Of a stretch of DNA of 64,000 bases, positions 35,086 through 47,864 are shown one piece after another. The stretch is from Theobroma cacao. Its lineage: Eukaryota > Streptophyta > Magnoliopsida > Malvales > Malvaceae. A model generated the notes under the pieces. That model was not told the DNA's origin. It saw nothing but the letters and a program-made list of their open reading frames with translations, and did no database searches. A program made the position numbers and the translations under genes. The DNA lies in contig NC_030858.1 in NCBI RefSeq assembly GCF_000208745.1, positions 25,122,406-25,186,405 of the forward strand, in the 5' to 3' direction. How positions within the stretch are numbered: position 1 is the stretch's first letter; each line of letters begins with the position of its first letter.

Positions 35086-37647
35086 AATCTATTTTGTAGG
35101 TTAAGTAAAGACAAAATAATCAATGTTATGAAGCTCAACTGAGAGGAAAAATCGCCTTGGTTCTTGGACAGTGGCTGCTCAAGGCACATGACCAGTAATG
35201 AGAACTTATTTCCTAGGCTTGATAAAAACAAGAGTGGTAGTGTTTCCTTTGGAGATGACTCCAAAGGTGTTATCCAAGGAACTGAAACCATTGGTAACAC
35301 ATCTCAAACTCAAATCAAGTATGTATTATTTGTCAAAGGTTTAAAACATAATTTGCTAAGCATTAGTCAACTTTGTGATAAAGGCTTTAGAGTATGCTTT
35401 GATTTGCATGGATGTCAAGTGATTGATCTTAACACTAAAAAAGTAGCATTCATTGGCAAAAGAATCAAGAATATGTATGTTATCTTTTTTGATAAGATTA
35501 AGTCAGTGAATCTTGTTTTATTGCCAATGATGTATGCGATAGTTGGTTATGGCATAAAAAATTAGGACATGCTAGTATGCACACTATTTCAAAGCTTTTG
35601 AAAACAGACTTAGTCATTGGACTTCCTAAGATATCTAAGAAAGCCATGTCAACGTCTAGACCACTTGAATTATTACATGATGACTTGTTTAAACCAATCA
35701 CTGTTGCTAGTCTAAAAGGCAAGTCATATGTCTTTGTTATTGTAGATGATTACTCTAGACATACTTAGGTTTATTTTCTTACTCATAAAGATGATGCATT
35801 ACCAATTTTTGTTAAACATTGTAAAAGAGTTCATAATGAAAAATGCCTTACCATTGTTAGTGTCAGGAGTAACCATGGTGGTGAATTTGAAAGTGACAAT
35901 TTTGAAATATTTTGCAATGAAAATGGTTTTGATCACAATTTCTGTGCTCCTAGAACTCCACAACAAAATGGAATTGTTGAAAGAAAGAATAGGACTTTAA
36001 AAGAAATGGAAAAGACAATGCTTTGTGAAAACAACTTGCCAAAATATTTTTTGGCTGAGGCTATGAACATTACAACTTACATTTTGAACAGAGTTTCCTT
36101 TAGAGCCATGATTTCTAAGACCCTTTATAAGCTTTACGAAGGAAGAAAACCAAATATTTCTCATTTAAGGAGTTTTAGTTCCAAATGCTTTGTTTTAAAT
36201 AACGAAAAGTTTGTTGCTAAGAGTAATGATGCAATTTTCATATGCTATGCATTGAACTCTAAAGCATATAGAGTGTTTAACAAAAGAACTTTAGTTATAG
36301 AAAAGTCAATACATATTGTTTTTGATGAAACTAATGCTGCACAAAGGAAGGTAGTGTTTAATGATGATGATGCAGATGACATTGAGAAGAAAATGGAGAA
36401 GATGAGCTTAGATGGTAAAAAAAATGATGAAGAGAGCTTGAAGGATAAAGATGATGAAGAACCACCATTAGAAGGCTTGCAAAGAAATGAAGAACAACAC
36501 AATGATCTTCCTAGAAGTTGGAAATTTGTAAGGAATCATCCTCAAGCACTAATGATTGGTGATCTTTCGAAATGTGTCAAAATTAGAAGGAATTAAGAAA
36601 AGCTTGTGAGTTTCTTGCATTCATATCACAAGTGAAACCAAAAAACTTTGAGGAAGTTGAAAAGGAAGAGAGTTGGCTGATAGCTATGTAAGAAGAGCTG
36701 GGCCAATTTAAAAGGAACAAGGTTTGGTCCTTAGTTCCAAGGCCATCCAACCATCCAATTGTTAGTACAAAATGGGTATTCAAGAACAAGATGGATGCGT
36801 TGGGAAATATGGTAAGAAACAAGACAAGATTAGTTGCTCAAGGGTATAATCAAGAAGAAAGTATTGATTATGATGAAACTTTTACCCAAGTAGAAGCTAT
36901 TAGACTTTTACTTGCCTATGCATGCTTTATGAACTTTAAATTATTTCAAATGGATGCTAAAAGTGCATTTCTTAATGGCTTCATACAAGAAGAAGTATAT
37001 GTTGAACAGCCCCCTAGTTTTAAGGTTTTTGATAAAATTAATCATGTGTATAAATTACATAAAGCCCTATATAGATTGAAACAAGCTTCTAGAGCTTTGT
37101 ATGAAAGACATTCTAAATTCTTAATTGAAAAAGGATATTCTAGGGGAGTGTAGATAATACTCTATTCATTAAAAAAAATAAAACTGATTTGATTTTAGTC
37201 CAAATTTATGTTGATGATATAGTATTTAGTGCTCCTAATTAAAGGTTGTGTGAGAACTTTGCTAAGGAAATGCAGGGAGGATTTGAAATGAGCATGATGG
37301 AAGAGCTAAAGTTCTTCCTTGGTTTACAAATCAAGAAATGTGAGAATGGAATATTCACCAACCAAGAAAAATATACTAAAGAAATGCTGAAGAAATTTGG
37401 TGGGATAAGTATGAAATCAATTGGAACTCCTATGCGTCCTTTTACAAAGCTTGACAAAGATGATAAAAGAAAAGATGTGGATCAAAAGCTCTATCGAGGT
37501 ATGATTGGTTCACTTGTTTACCTAACTGCAAAGTAGATCTGATATTCTATTTAATGTTTGCCTATGTGCAAGATTCCAATCATGTCCTAAGGAAACAAAT
37601 TTGACTACAATAAAAAGGATTTTTAGGTATCTTTTAGATACTCAAAG
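35086..37647 (+). pseudogene. Sirevirus pol part 1: protease, integrase, RT (decayed)
   Basis: The protease active site DSG is at 35167-35175 in WFLDSGCSRHMT. A GAG_pre-integrase segment follows (LKHNLLSISQLCDKGF). The integrase zinc-binding HHCC has its two His (WHKKLGHAS, about 35550) but both Cys are missing through a deletion near 35625. In the core the second catalytic residue is Asn (RSNHGGEF, AAC at 35871), while the Glu in QQNGIVERKNRTL remains. RT motifs are VAQGYNQEESIDYDETF, FQMDAKSAFLNG and an intact YVDD at 37207-37218. Coding breaks off at 37647, where LTR B is inserted. Confidence 0.9.
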
Positions 37648-40627
37648 TGTCACGACCCGGAACTCCCCCCGGGCCTGTGACAACCGCCGCGACATCTCGA
37701 TAGGCACTTATTACCCCGAATGCCGATCGAAACCCTGCAAGGCTTAGCATCAGCTTTCGCATCTCCCCGGTGAGCGACAGTTATTAAATCTTGCATTTCA
37801 AGAAATCATAAGTCGTTTCCAAATCAAAACAATAAAATATTATTTTCTGACTCACAGGGGTATTTTTGTCATTTTTCTTCGATAATACCGAAACTCACTA
37901 AAAACATGGTGTAAAAGCTAAATATGTTCATACATATATTAAATTAGATAACTAAAGGATAAAATTACTTTTACAATGACACGTGGGCCCCCAACTAACC
38001 AATAAGATGCGAGTTTGTGAACCTATAATTTTGACAATGCAAGGCTAACTGAAGTCCTTGATGCAATCGGCTATCTACCGACAATCTCGAACCTGAAATG
38101 TGGGGAATTGAGGGTGGTGAGATTATAAAATCTCAGTGAGTAAATAGACGCCATCTAAACTATATAAAGGCGAGTAAATGGAGACAAATAAAAAAATAAT
38201 TAACTTCAGCAAATTTTTCACATCACGAATTTTCATTTCAACCAAATAATCAATATGGCTCGTGAATTACTTAAAACTTGGCTCATGCCAAATCCTGTAC
38301 TCGGTGACACCTGGACCAAGGGTATCCAACCGAGTCCGCCAAGGCTGTTAAAAATTCATATTTCGCATAAATCTTATTTTTATTTTGAAACATAGCCGTT
38401 CTTTAGCATTGGCTGAGTCTCACTCTCACGCGGTAGTCCACGTGAAGTGCACTCAAAAAGCCCACCTCAGGAGATACCCTATGCGCCTCTACGACCGAGA
38501 TGAGAATATAAAGGAGTTTACCGTGCCCCTCTAATAGGCTAGCCCACGGAACCCCCCACTACTGCAGTAGCTAATCTTTTATCTACCACCTGATTTATAA
38601 AATCTTTTTCTGCATGACATGGCAATTTATCGCAACCTAGCCTCTCAAGGCTAAACACATAGTACAAATAATTCTAACACCAAAGTCAGTTTAGCCATTC
38701 ATGCTCATTTATTGTCATAAGCCATTCAATTTAAAACCATAAATTTACAACACAAACAGGCAGTCTCCAATTACTCTATTTTCAAAACCAGTATTCGATT
38801 TTTCAGAAAATTTATAAATCATTTTATAAAATCACAATTTCTCCTAAAACATAGCAATTTACCATTTAAACCCATTTTTCATAAAATCACACAATTGTAT
38901 AAAACTACTCTAGATAATTAAGACGATAATAAGTTCACTCACAGTTTCTGAAAACTAAATTCGGGTACTCCAACTATTACTCCTCGAGTGCGATTTCTTT
39001 GCCCTTGCCAGAGGATTTGCCACCTTGACAAATTGTACAATTAAGAGGTTTACTACTTTGGTACTAAACCAAAATAAACTAATTTATACTACTAATGCAT
39101 GATATGAAGTGCAAAATGTCTAAATTTTGCCTAAACGCGNNNNNNNNNNNNNNNNNNNNNNNNNNNNNNNNNNNNNNNNNNNNNNNNNNNNNNNNNNNNN
39201 NNNNNNNNNNNNNNNNNNNNNNNNNNNNNNNNNNNNNNNNNNNNNNNNNNNNNNNNNNNNNNNNNNNNNNNNNNNNNNNNNNNNNNNNNNNNNNNNNNNN
39301 NNNNNNNNNNNNNNNNNNNNNNNNNNNNNNNNNNNNNNNNNNNNNNNNNNNNNNNNNNNNNNNNNNNNNNNNNNNNNNNNNNNNNNNNNNNNNNNNNNNN
39401 NNNNNNNNNNNNNNNNNNNNNNNNNNNNNNNNNNNNNNNNNNNNNNNNNNNNNNNNNNNNNNNNNNNNNNNNNNNNNNNNNNNNNNNNNNNNNNNNNNNN
39501 NNNNNNNNNNNNNNNNNNNNNNNNNNNNNNNNNNNNNNNNNNNNNNNNNNNNNNNNNNNNNNNNNNNNNNNNNNNNNNNNNNNNNNNNNNNNNNNNNNNN
39601 NNNNNNNNNNNNNNNNNNNNNNNNNNNNNNNNNNNNNNNNNNNNNNNNNNNNNNNNNNNNNNNNNNNNNNNNNNNNNNNNNNNNNNNNNNNNNNNNNNNN
39701 NNNNNNNNNNNNNNNNNNNNNNNNNNNNNNNNNNNNNNNNNNNNNNNNNNNNNNNNNNNNNNNNNNNNNNNNNNNNNNNNNNNNNNNNNNNNNNNNNNNN
39801 NNNNNNNCCTTTTTCTCTCCTGGTTTGGACAGCTGAAGAAGATGAGAATTCTGGAATTTGACATTTTTAAAGGCTAAAATAATATAATATTATTTTATTC
39901 ATTTTTTTTGTTTTATTAATTCCTTAAATTCTAACCATCCATTTATTTCCAAATTTTCACCATACACTTGTCCCACATATCCATAGCTTAGATAAAATTC
40001 TCAGACTTATCCAAAGTCTTGGTGGAGTATTTTTTGAAATTTATACTTTTACCCCCGTAAAAGTCAAAAATTACATTTTTACCTCAAAAACTGAAAAATT
40101 GCCCATAGACATATTTTTCATCCCTTATACTCATACCATTCTCCAATTCGTCAAATGTGATCTAAATTCTCTCAAAATCTCAAATTTTGTCCGCAAGTGG
40201 AGAAATTACGATTTTGACCCTACACTCCAAAAATAACTGAAATTAACCTTTTTCACTGCCAAACCCTCAAATTATACTCCAATAAGTTTAATATAATCAA
40301 TCTTAATCAAACGGGACTAAAAAAAAATTCCAAATTCGTCCTCAGGTGGCAAATTACCATTTTGCCCCTAAAATACTTAAAGTCCATATTAACTCCATAT
40401 CGGACCTTAAACTCTGAATCCTCATTTTAAATCAACCCATGGGTTTTAGTTTTCTCAAATTCATCCTCGATTCTCTGTTTAAACTAGTTCAAGACTTATT
40501 TGACTAAACCGTACCATTATGGGCAATACAGTCATTTAACTTATTTTTCGGGGCAATTCAATATACAAACATGCTATCCAAAGCATGTGAATGATATATC
40601 ACAGATAATTTAGGGTTGGGTGTTACA
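37648..40627 (-). mobile_element. Solo LTR B (Tekay-like), perfect TSD
   Basis: Flanked by CAAAG on both sides (37643-37647 and 40628-40632). On the minus strand it starts TGTAACACCC and ends CCGGGTCGTGACA. The length, 2980 bp including a 668-N gap, agrees with LTR A. It carries the shared 'caggagatacc ... gcccctctaataggct' module (38469-38550). It splits copia RNase H coding, which resumes exactly after the TSD. Confidence 0.9.
39140..39807. other. Assembly gap (668 N)
   Basis: Unknown sequence inside solo LTR B. Long open frames across it are artefacts. Confidence 0.98.
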
Positions 40628-41142
40628 CAAAGCTTAGGCTTATGGTATCCAAAAAGTTCATCTTTTAATTTCTTTGGCTATTCTGATGATGATTTTATTA
40701 GTAGCAAAACTAATCAGAAAAGCACTAGCGGTACTTGTCAATTCCTTAAAAACATACTTGTGTCTTGGTCTTACAACAAACAAAATTCTGTTGCTCTATC
40801 AACTGTTGAAGTTGAGTATTATCACTAGGTAGTTATTGTGCACAAATACTGTGGATTAGGCAGTAACTAAAAGATTTTGGAATGACTATGCATAAAGTTC
40901 CCATATATTGTGATAATATGAGTGCTATAAATATCTCTAAAAATCTTGTTCAACACTCAAGAACGAAGCAGATAAAAATTAGACATCACTTCATTAGAGA
41001 TCATGTGCTTAAAGGAGATATCGAAATAAACTTTGTAGACACCTTGCATCAATTGGTTGATATTTTCATAAAATCATTAAGTGAAAAACAATATGGTAGA
41101 ATTAGGAGAGATTTAGGAATGATTGATGCTAATGAAGTCTAA
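40628..41142 (+). pseudogene. Sirevirus pol part 2: RNase H (decayed)
   Basis: The frame resumes with SLGLWYPKSSSFNFFGYSD, STSGTCQFL, VSWSYNKQNSVALSTVEVEY (a stop follows at about 40827), then YCDNMSAINISKN, RTKQIKIRHHFIRDHV and GDIEINFVDT, ending with a stop at 41142. These are the RNase H motifs at the C terminus of copia pol. Five TTAATCAGTTAA-like palindromes follow before LTR C. Confidence 0.9.
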
Positions 41143-41374
41143 ATTATGCTGAATTGATCATGTTTTTGATGATATGCTATATGATGATTAAGTTCATTCC
41201 GTGATGTAATTGATTTGAAAATGCTTTGATTAGTTAAAAGGGAAATAAGACTCATACTAATCAGTTAGAACCCCCTTTAATCAATTAGAACATCTCTATC
41301 TTGAGTTAGCCAAGCTAAGTCAGTGAATTCTTAATTAGTTAAAGGTCTTCCTAATCAGTTAATGAAAGTCAGAT

Positions 41375-44300
41375 TGTCACGACTCGGAACCATCCTTGAG
41401 TCCGTGACAACCGCGGCGATGTCCCGATAGGCACTCATCCCCCGAATACCATATCTAGACCTCGCAAGGCTTTCGTATCAGTTTCTTATCTCCCCTGTGG
41501 TTAATCGTTGCCCAATGTCGTATTTTAGAGGCTTTTAAGCCTTTTTTCGATTTAAAACAGTGAAAAAATAAATTTCACTTCATAGGGGCATTTTGGTCAT
41601 TTTTTGTCAAAAATTTCAAATTCGACCAAAATGTAGTGCTTAAGCGAGAAATGCATATTTTGAAATCGAAATTAAATTTGAATGTCTAAAACGTGATTTA
41701 AAATGGAATTATAACCATTTAAATAAAATAAAAATATTCGACAAAATATTCTATTTTCTTACAAATTAATATTTATAGAGTATTCTGAAAATGATTTTTA
41801 GTAGCGTAAAAGTTAAATATATTTATACAAACTATAATACGGAAAGCCAAAGTATGAAATTTAATTTACAATGCTACGTGGGCCCACAAATGAACAAAAG
41901 TAGTAAAGACAGTAAACCTATAGTTTTTGAAGTAGTATGGCCAACTATAGTTCTCGACGATGTCTGCTATCTACAAGCTAACCTGGCCTGAAATGATGGG
42001 ATAAAAAAAAGGGTGAGATTATAAAATCTAAGTGAGTAAACAAACACCATCTAAATAATCTAAAGGCGAGTAAAGGGAGATAATTAAAAATAATTCATTT
42101 CAGCAAATTTTTCACAACACGAATATTCATTTGAACCAAATAATCAATATGGCTTGTGAATTTCTCAAAACTTGGCTCATGTCAAATCTTGTACTCGGGG
42201 ACACGTGGACCAAGGGTATCCAACCGAGTCCGCCAAGGCTGTGAAAAATTTTATAGAATCATAAAACTTGTTTTTATTTTGAAAAAAAGCAGTCGTTCCT
42301 TGGCTTTAATTGAGTCTCACTTCACGTGGTGGTTAACGTGAAGTGCACTCAAAAAGCCCACCTCAGGAGATACCCTACGTGCCTCTACGACCGAGGTGAG
42401 AATATAAAGGAGTTTACCGTGCCCCTCTAATAGGTTGGTCCACGGAACCCCGCCACTGCAGTAGCTAATCTTTAATCCACCAATTGATCAAATCTCAAAG
42501 GCATAGCATGGCAATTACATTACTAACCAATTTTATCAAGGCAAAACAGACAGTTCATATTTTTCAACACAAGTATAAATTTAGCCAATCATGNATTTTA
42601 AAAAAAAAAACACAGTCGTTCCTTGGTGTTAACGGAGTTCATCGTCACGAGGTGGTTCGGCATGACGTGAACTCCAACCATACCTCAGGAGATACCTTAC
42701 GTGCCTCTCCAACCGAGGTACATATATATATCTGGATTCTGTGCCCCTCTAATAGGCTGGTCCACAGAACCCGCCTACTGCAGCAAGCTAAACCCACCAT
42801 ACAATAAAATTTTAACAGCATGACAAGGCTAATATAATACTACCCAGCCTGCAAGGGTAAAATAAAATAATTCATACAATTCATAAAACACAGCCCAACC
42901 AATCAAGCCAACACAATAACAATATAACATAAGCCATCAATTTCCAATCATAAATTTGCAACATGCCAGTGGTCTCCAATTACTCTATTTTCCAAATCGT
43001 TATTTCATTTCAAGACAATTTATAAAGTCTTTTCATTTAAACACATTTTGTTTACAAAACATAAAAATTTACCATTTTAACTCATTATCATAAAATTCAC
43101 CAAAACCGAATAAAAACATACTTTAGATAATTAAAATGATGGTAAGGTTACTCACAATGTCTAGAGTGGGGATTTTCGAAATACTCAGACTACTGGTCAT
43201 CGAATGCAATTCTCGGAGGACTCACCACCTTGACACAGTACAAAATCGAGAAATTCACCACATTGGTACTAAATTGCAATTAAACTAATTTAGACTACTA
43301 ATGCATGATATGGAATGCAAAAGGTCTAAATTTTGCCTAAACACCGTATTGACTTATTTTGGTCTTTTACTCGATAAATTGAAATACGCATCCAATTTAG
43401 CTCCCATTGATCCCATTTCTTTTTCTAATGCTTCAAATCACCAATGTCTAGCCAAATAACCCAAAAATCAGCAAAGCCACATTCATATTCCTTCTTGGAA
43501 AAATTCGACCAAAATGGTGCATCATTGTCACAATTTTTCGTACTGGATTTTCTTTCCATAATTCATTAATTTCCATATCAAAAACCATGATTTCATAATC
43601 AAATAACCTAAAATAATATCACATTCTTCCTCACCATTGACTTGAAAATTCAGCTAAGGCTAGGTAATGGGAAAAATGAATGTTTTTTGTACATATTTTG
43701 TTTACTAACATGCTAAACTAACACTAAACACTAACATATATCAAAATCAAATCAATTCAAAAATTTTCTCTCTCTAGACACATATGACCAGCCATGAAAT
43801 CACCATGAAAACATGCAATTTAATCATGAAAAATAAGGAGAAATGCTTGGGAATAAGAAAACTCAAGCTTAATAGAAAAAATCTTACCTTTTTCACTTAA
43901 TTTCCTTGAAAACTCACACTTTTTCTTTGATTTTCTCTCTTTAGGGTTTGGTTTTTATTTTCTCTCTCTTCTTGCTGGTTTGGCCGACCATGGGGTGGAA
44001 GATAGGCTGGTTTTTGTGCCTTTTAAAAAGGAAAAATAATAAATTAATAGAGGCATGACACTTGACATCATGTCATTGGCCTTTTTTTTTAATTTTGACT
44101 TTTCATTTTAATTTTTCACCACACCTTTATTCCATCTTTATCCATTCCCACTATAATTAAATTTCACAAATTTGACAGGTGTTGGTGGTGCAAAATTACC
44201 ATTTTACCCCCGGTATAGTAAAATTACCGTTTTACCCCTACACTCCAAAAATATCGAGAATTGAAAATTTCTCACTCATCAAACTCCAATTATGTTCTAA

Positions 44301-44651
44301 ATAATCTAAATAATTAATCTTGATCAATTGTTACCAAAATTTTTTTTAAAAAAAATCCCGTTTTGTCCTTAAATGACAAAATGACCGTTTTGTCCCTAAT
44401 CGATCAATTCTCCCGATTGATTCCAAATTGGACCTCGAACTCCGAATCACTGTTTTGAGAAATTCCTAGACTGTGAAATTTGAAATTTCATCTTAAAATT
44501 CCTATTTTAATTAGTTCGAGGTATAAATCAACTTAGTTGTACTTTTAAGTACAATACCGACTTTTACCTATTTTACCGAGGTATTCTAGTACACAGGCAT
44601 GATGTCAACTATATGTATGACCTGACAGATAATTTAGGGCTGGGCTTGACA
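41375..44651 (-). mobile_element. LTR C (Tekay-like), possibly a chimeric join at 42593
   Basis: On the minus strand it starts TGTCAAGCCC and ends CCGAGTCGTGACA, like A and B, but it is 3277 bp, about 300 bp longer. A module of about 190 bp occurs twice (42285-42475 and 42605-42795) on either side of a single n at 42593. The flanking pentamers differ (CAGAT before, CAAAC after). It lies in the spacer between pol and the env-like ORF. Confidence 0.8.
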
Positions 44652-44897
44652 CAAACACCTTGAAAAAGGTTAAGTTAGAGACACAGTAATCAATTAAGAC
44701 ATACCCTAATCAATTAGAGCACCCCTACTAGTAAAAAATTATTTCGCGGGAGAATTTAAAAAAAATACTGGGTAAGTGGTACGTGAAACCACCTATTCAA
44801 AACGTGGAGTAATCTATTAATAAACTCCTTTTAAAGACTCTCCAACTCTTAAAGAAAACCATTCCCCATAAGATAAAAGCCTCAAGAACTTTCAATT

Positions 44898-44922
44898 TCT
44901 CTCTCTCTCTCTCTCTCTCTCT
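44898..44922. repeat. (CT)n microsatellite
   Basis: A run of 12 CT dinucleotides, 38 bases before the env-like ATG on the plus strand. Confidence 0.95.
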
Positions 44923-44959
44923 TTGAAACTTGAAAACGCTAAGTGCACTTCATCGAATC

Positions 44960-45963
44960 CCATGGCTAAAACTTCTTTCACACACAAAGTTGTCGATAAA
45001 AGAAAAGGGAAAAGAGACGGTAATGATCCCCTATCTCTTCCTTCAAAGAAAAAAGGGAAAAATCAAGATCCCTCAACCGAGAAGAAGAAATAAAGTAAGA
45101 AGAAAACTTCAGAGAATGAGAAATGAACAATCGTTATAGCGATCTTTTAATGAAACACCAGCAATAAAGAAAGATTTGGAAGGATATTTTGATGAATTAA
45201 AACTGAAGAATTTGAATACCTTTGAGGATAGAAAGTTTAGCCCCTTATTAGTAAAAGAGTTTTATTCTAACATTGTAATGCATAGAACTGAATTAGTTAA
45301 TCAAGAGGAATATACAGAAGATGGGCTGAATGTTTTCCTAAATGGTAGAGAATTGTAGATTAATGCCAAAGACCTAGGAGAATTTTTAAAAACAAAGTTT
45401 GAAGTAAGAGAATTTAAAGTACTAGAAAAGTATAATCCTTGTCACATTTGGGAAATTGTGACTAGAAAAAAAAATTCCCATCCAGAAGCTATGTCAATGA
45501 CATAAAAAATGCACAACACAGAATCCTACACTATTTTATTGCAACCACACTACATGGTAGGAGTAGTAGCTTCAGCTACGTTAGGGGTCAAGACTTATGG
45601 TTAATGGAATCTATGTTTAATGACATCCCATTGAATGTAGGCAGATATATGATTGAGAGAATCAGGGGAACATTATTAGAGGATAAAGCTAATTTGCCAT
45701 ATGGCATTATTATTTCAGCTCTTGTAAAAAAAAAGGGGATTTGGAGTCTTAGGTTCGAAACTAACTTAACAAAAAACAAAGATCAGGGAATCTTTTTGGG
45801 GAGTGTTTTGAAGATGGGATACAAACTAGAAAGAAATGAGCGCATTAAGTCCACGAGAGGAACACCACTAAAACTCCATCCACCCCTTACTCAAAAGTCA
45901 GCCAACCTCCACTTCAAAGTGAAATGATATTCAATCTTCTAATGAAGATTGATAGAAAACTAA
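44960..45963 (+). pseudogene. Sirevirus env-like ORF, part 1 (decayed)
   Basis: The ATG at about 44962 starts a Lys/Ser-rich basic leader (MAKTSFTHKVVDKRKGK). Later frames give KEFYSNIVMHRTEL, CHIWEIVTRKK, IPLNVGRYMIERIRG and NLPYGIIISALVKKKGIW (45640-45745), a pattern seen in plant retroelement-associated proteins of the PF20167 type (putative plant transposon protein). The role is unknown; position after pol is where Sireviruses carry an env-like ORF, but no transmembrane segment or signal peptide is visible. Frameshifts and stops break it. It ends in the TSD of the solo LTR at 45969. Confidence 0.6.
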
Positions 45964-45968
45964 CTAAA

Positions 45969-47031
45969 TGTTGGTCCGTATAATATGTGCTAAAGGGGGG
46001 GTGAATAGTATAATTTGGCTCTTGACAAGATTGAAAACTAATTTCTAGAACTTAAGAAAATAAAAACAGAGCATAAAATGTACAACAATTTAGAGTGGTT
46101 CGGTCCTAGACCTACATCCATTACCTTAATTATCCAACCAAGGATTTTTCCACAAATCCACTATGGACCAGTGAAATTCACAAGCTTTCACCAAGCTTTA
46201 CAATGGCTTTTGCTAGACTCAGCCATAACCTTTTACACTAATTTTTCACGGGCTCAACTAAAACCCAAAGTGGGTTTCTAAGGCTCAACCACAACCTTCA
46301 ACAATCAAGCTATCCCAAGCTTGAACAACCCCTTAGAGTGACTCCCTCACTCTAAGAATACAAAAGAAGTAATAAATAAGTACCTATGATCACTTACTTG
46401 ATCTAGATGGTACAAGATGAAGTGTTGAACTCTTTTACAAAGATTAGCGTTTAAGTGCAGTAAGGTGTAGTGAAGCTTTTTTTATTTTTTCTACTTTCTA
46501 TAGTTCAAATCTCATTCAAGGCTTCAAAAAACTTATTTCTCATTGTTGGAAGACCCTTTTATACTTGGAGATGCAACTCTTATGGCAGATTGATAGTTTA
46601 TGGCCGTTGAGGATGAGTTCTAACCGTTAATCTGTCTTGTAATGCTCTGGTTCAAATTGTAGACAGAGAGCTCTTAGTTGACTGACTTGGTCGACTAAGT
46701 TGATTCTGTTTCTGATTTGCAGATCTTGGCAAAAAGCAGTTAGTCGACTGTCTTGATCGACTAAGTTGATTCTATTTCTCAAACTCTTCAGCCCGTCATT
46801 TCTCCAATTTGAAACTTGGTCAACCAATGTTCTTCCTTATTTCACTAATAAGCTTCCTCCTTGTTATTCAGTTACATTTTGCTGATTTTATCCTTCTTTT
46901 TCTTTCAAAAATACTCTTTAAAGAGTCAATAAATTAATTTTATATATTAATTTCTTACACACTCAAGTAAAGGTATTAGACACAAATAAATGGGAATGTT
47001 TTATTATCATCAAAAACTAATGGAGCCAACA
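45969..47031 (-). mobile_element. Solo LTR of a Sirevirus-type copia, perfect TSD
   Basis: A 1063-bp LTR, antisense, beginning TGTTGGCTCC and ending GGACCAACA on the minus strand, flanked by CTAAA on both sides (45964-45968 and 47032-47036). It matches the LTR at 10270-11345. It has five TTAGTCGACTAA-like palindromes (46672-46830) and the G-run block near 45996. The host ORF continues in frame after it. Confidence 0.95.
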
Positions 47032-47036
47032 CTAAA

Positions 47037-47864
47037 CAAGCTATAAAGATAACAAAAATTGAGGAAAAGCTACATCATTTTAAAGCCCTTCTCCATCAAG
47101 ACAAGGGAACCAAACCTCTTATCTTTAAAGCTCAAGCCACTGCTACAAGTATGTCCAGTGAAAGAATTGCTATTGAGCAATTTGATCCACACACATCTGA
47201 ACATGAAGAAGAAATTCTGAAAGAGAAAATAGACAATGAAAAAGAGCAAGATGTTGAAATACTTCCTGCAACAGAACCAAGCCAAAAAAATTGGAAAAGA
47301 AAAAGAAGATGAAGAATTTGAAAAGGAAAATGAACAAGAAAGAGAAGTGGAGAAGGAAACTCAAGTGGAAGAAGAAAACTTGAATGAGGAACGATCAACT
47401 ATTGTAAAAGCTGATGAAAATCCCTTTGAAGAATATGAAGGCATCCTACTTAACGACTTTATCAAAGAAATTCACAAAGAAGCTGAAGTGGACCAAACCA
47501 AACAAAAAGTAGAGATGGAATAAAAAGCTCAATCAACTCAACAAGGGAAAGAACAAGTTGCAGGGGAAGCAGGTCAGGACAAGGGAAAAGCAATTGATAT
47601 TGATCCAATTGCAAAGAAAACTGCTAAAGAGGGCAACAAAACAATGGCCACCAAAGCCAAAGTCTTAAAAAGAAGAAAGTTTGCCCGAATAGCTAAGTCC
47701 ACTACCAAGCCAATTTCAAATTTACACCACCTCAAGTTATCTCCTCTGGATTTTCCCCCTTTTCTGAACCTAAATCCTTTCATTCCATCCACATTGAACC
47801 TCTTAATGTTCACTTGAAGACTGATGAATCCTCCTTAAATGAGTCTTCTTTTGAATCTGATTAA
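47037..47864 (+). pseudogene. Sirevirus env-like ORF, part 2
   Basis: After the solo LTR the frame continues as an acidic and Lys/Glu-rich helical region predicted to form coiled coil (47040-47520), with one stop at 47521. A lysine-rich segment follows (KRRKFARIAKS), then a Ser-rich C terminus ending with a stop at 47862-47864. The frame switches more than once. A coiled-coil C-terminal part agrees with published descriptions of Sirevirus env-like proteins, but function is not shown. Confidence 0.55.

Noticed and set aside
47070..47398. Phe/Ser-rich minus-strand ORFs resembling membrane proteins
   Set aside because: They are the antisense of the Lys/Glu-rich coiled-coil part of the env-like ORF, which explains the hydrophobic composition.
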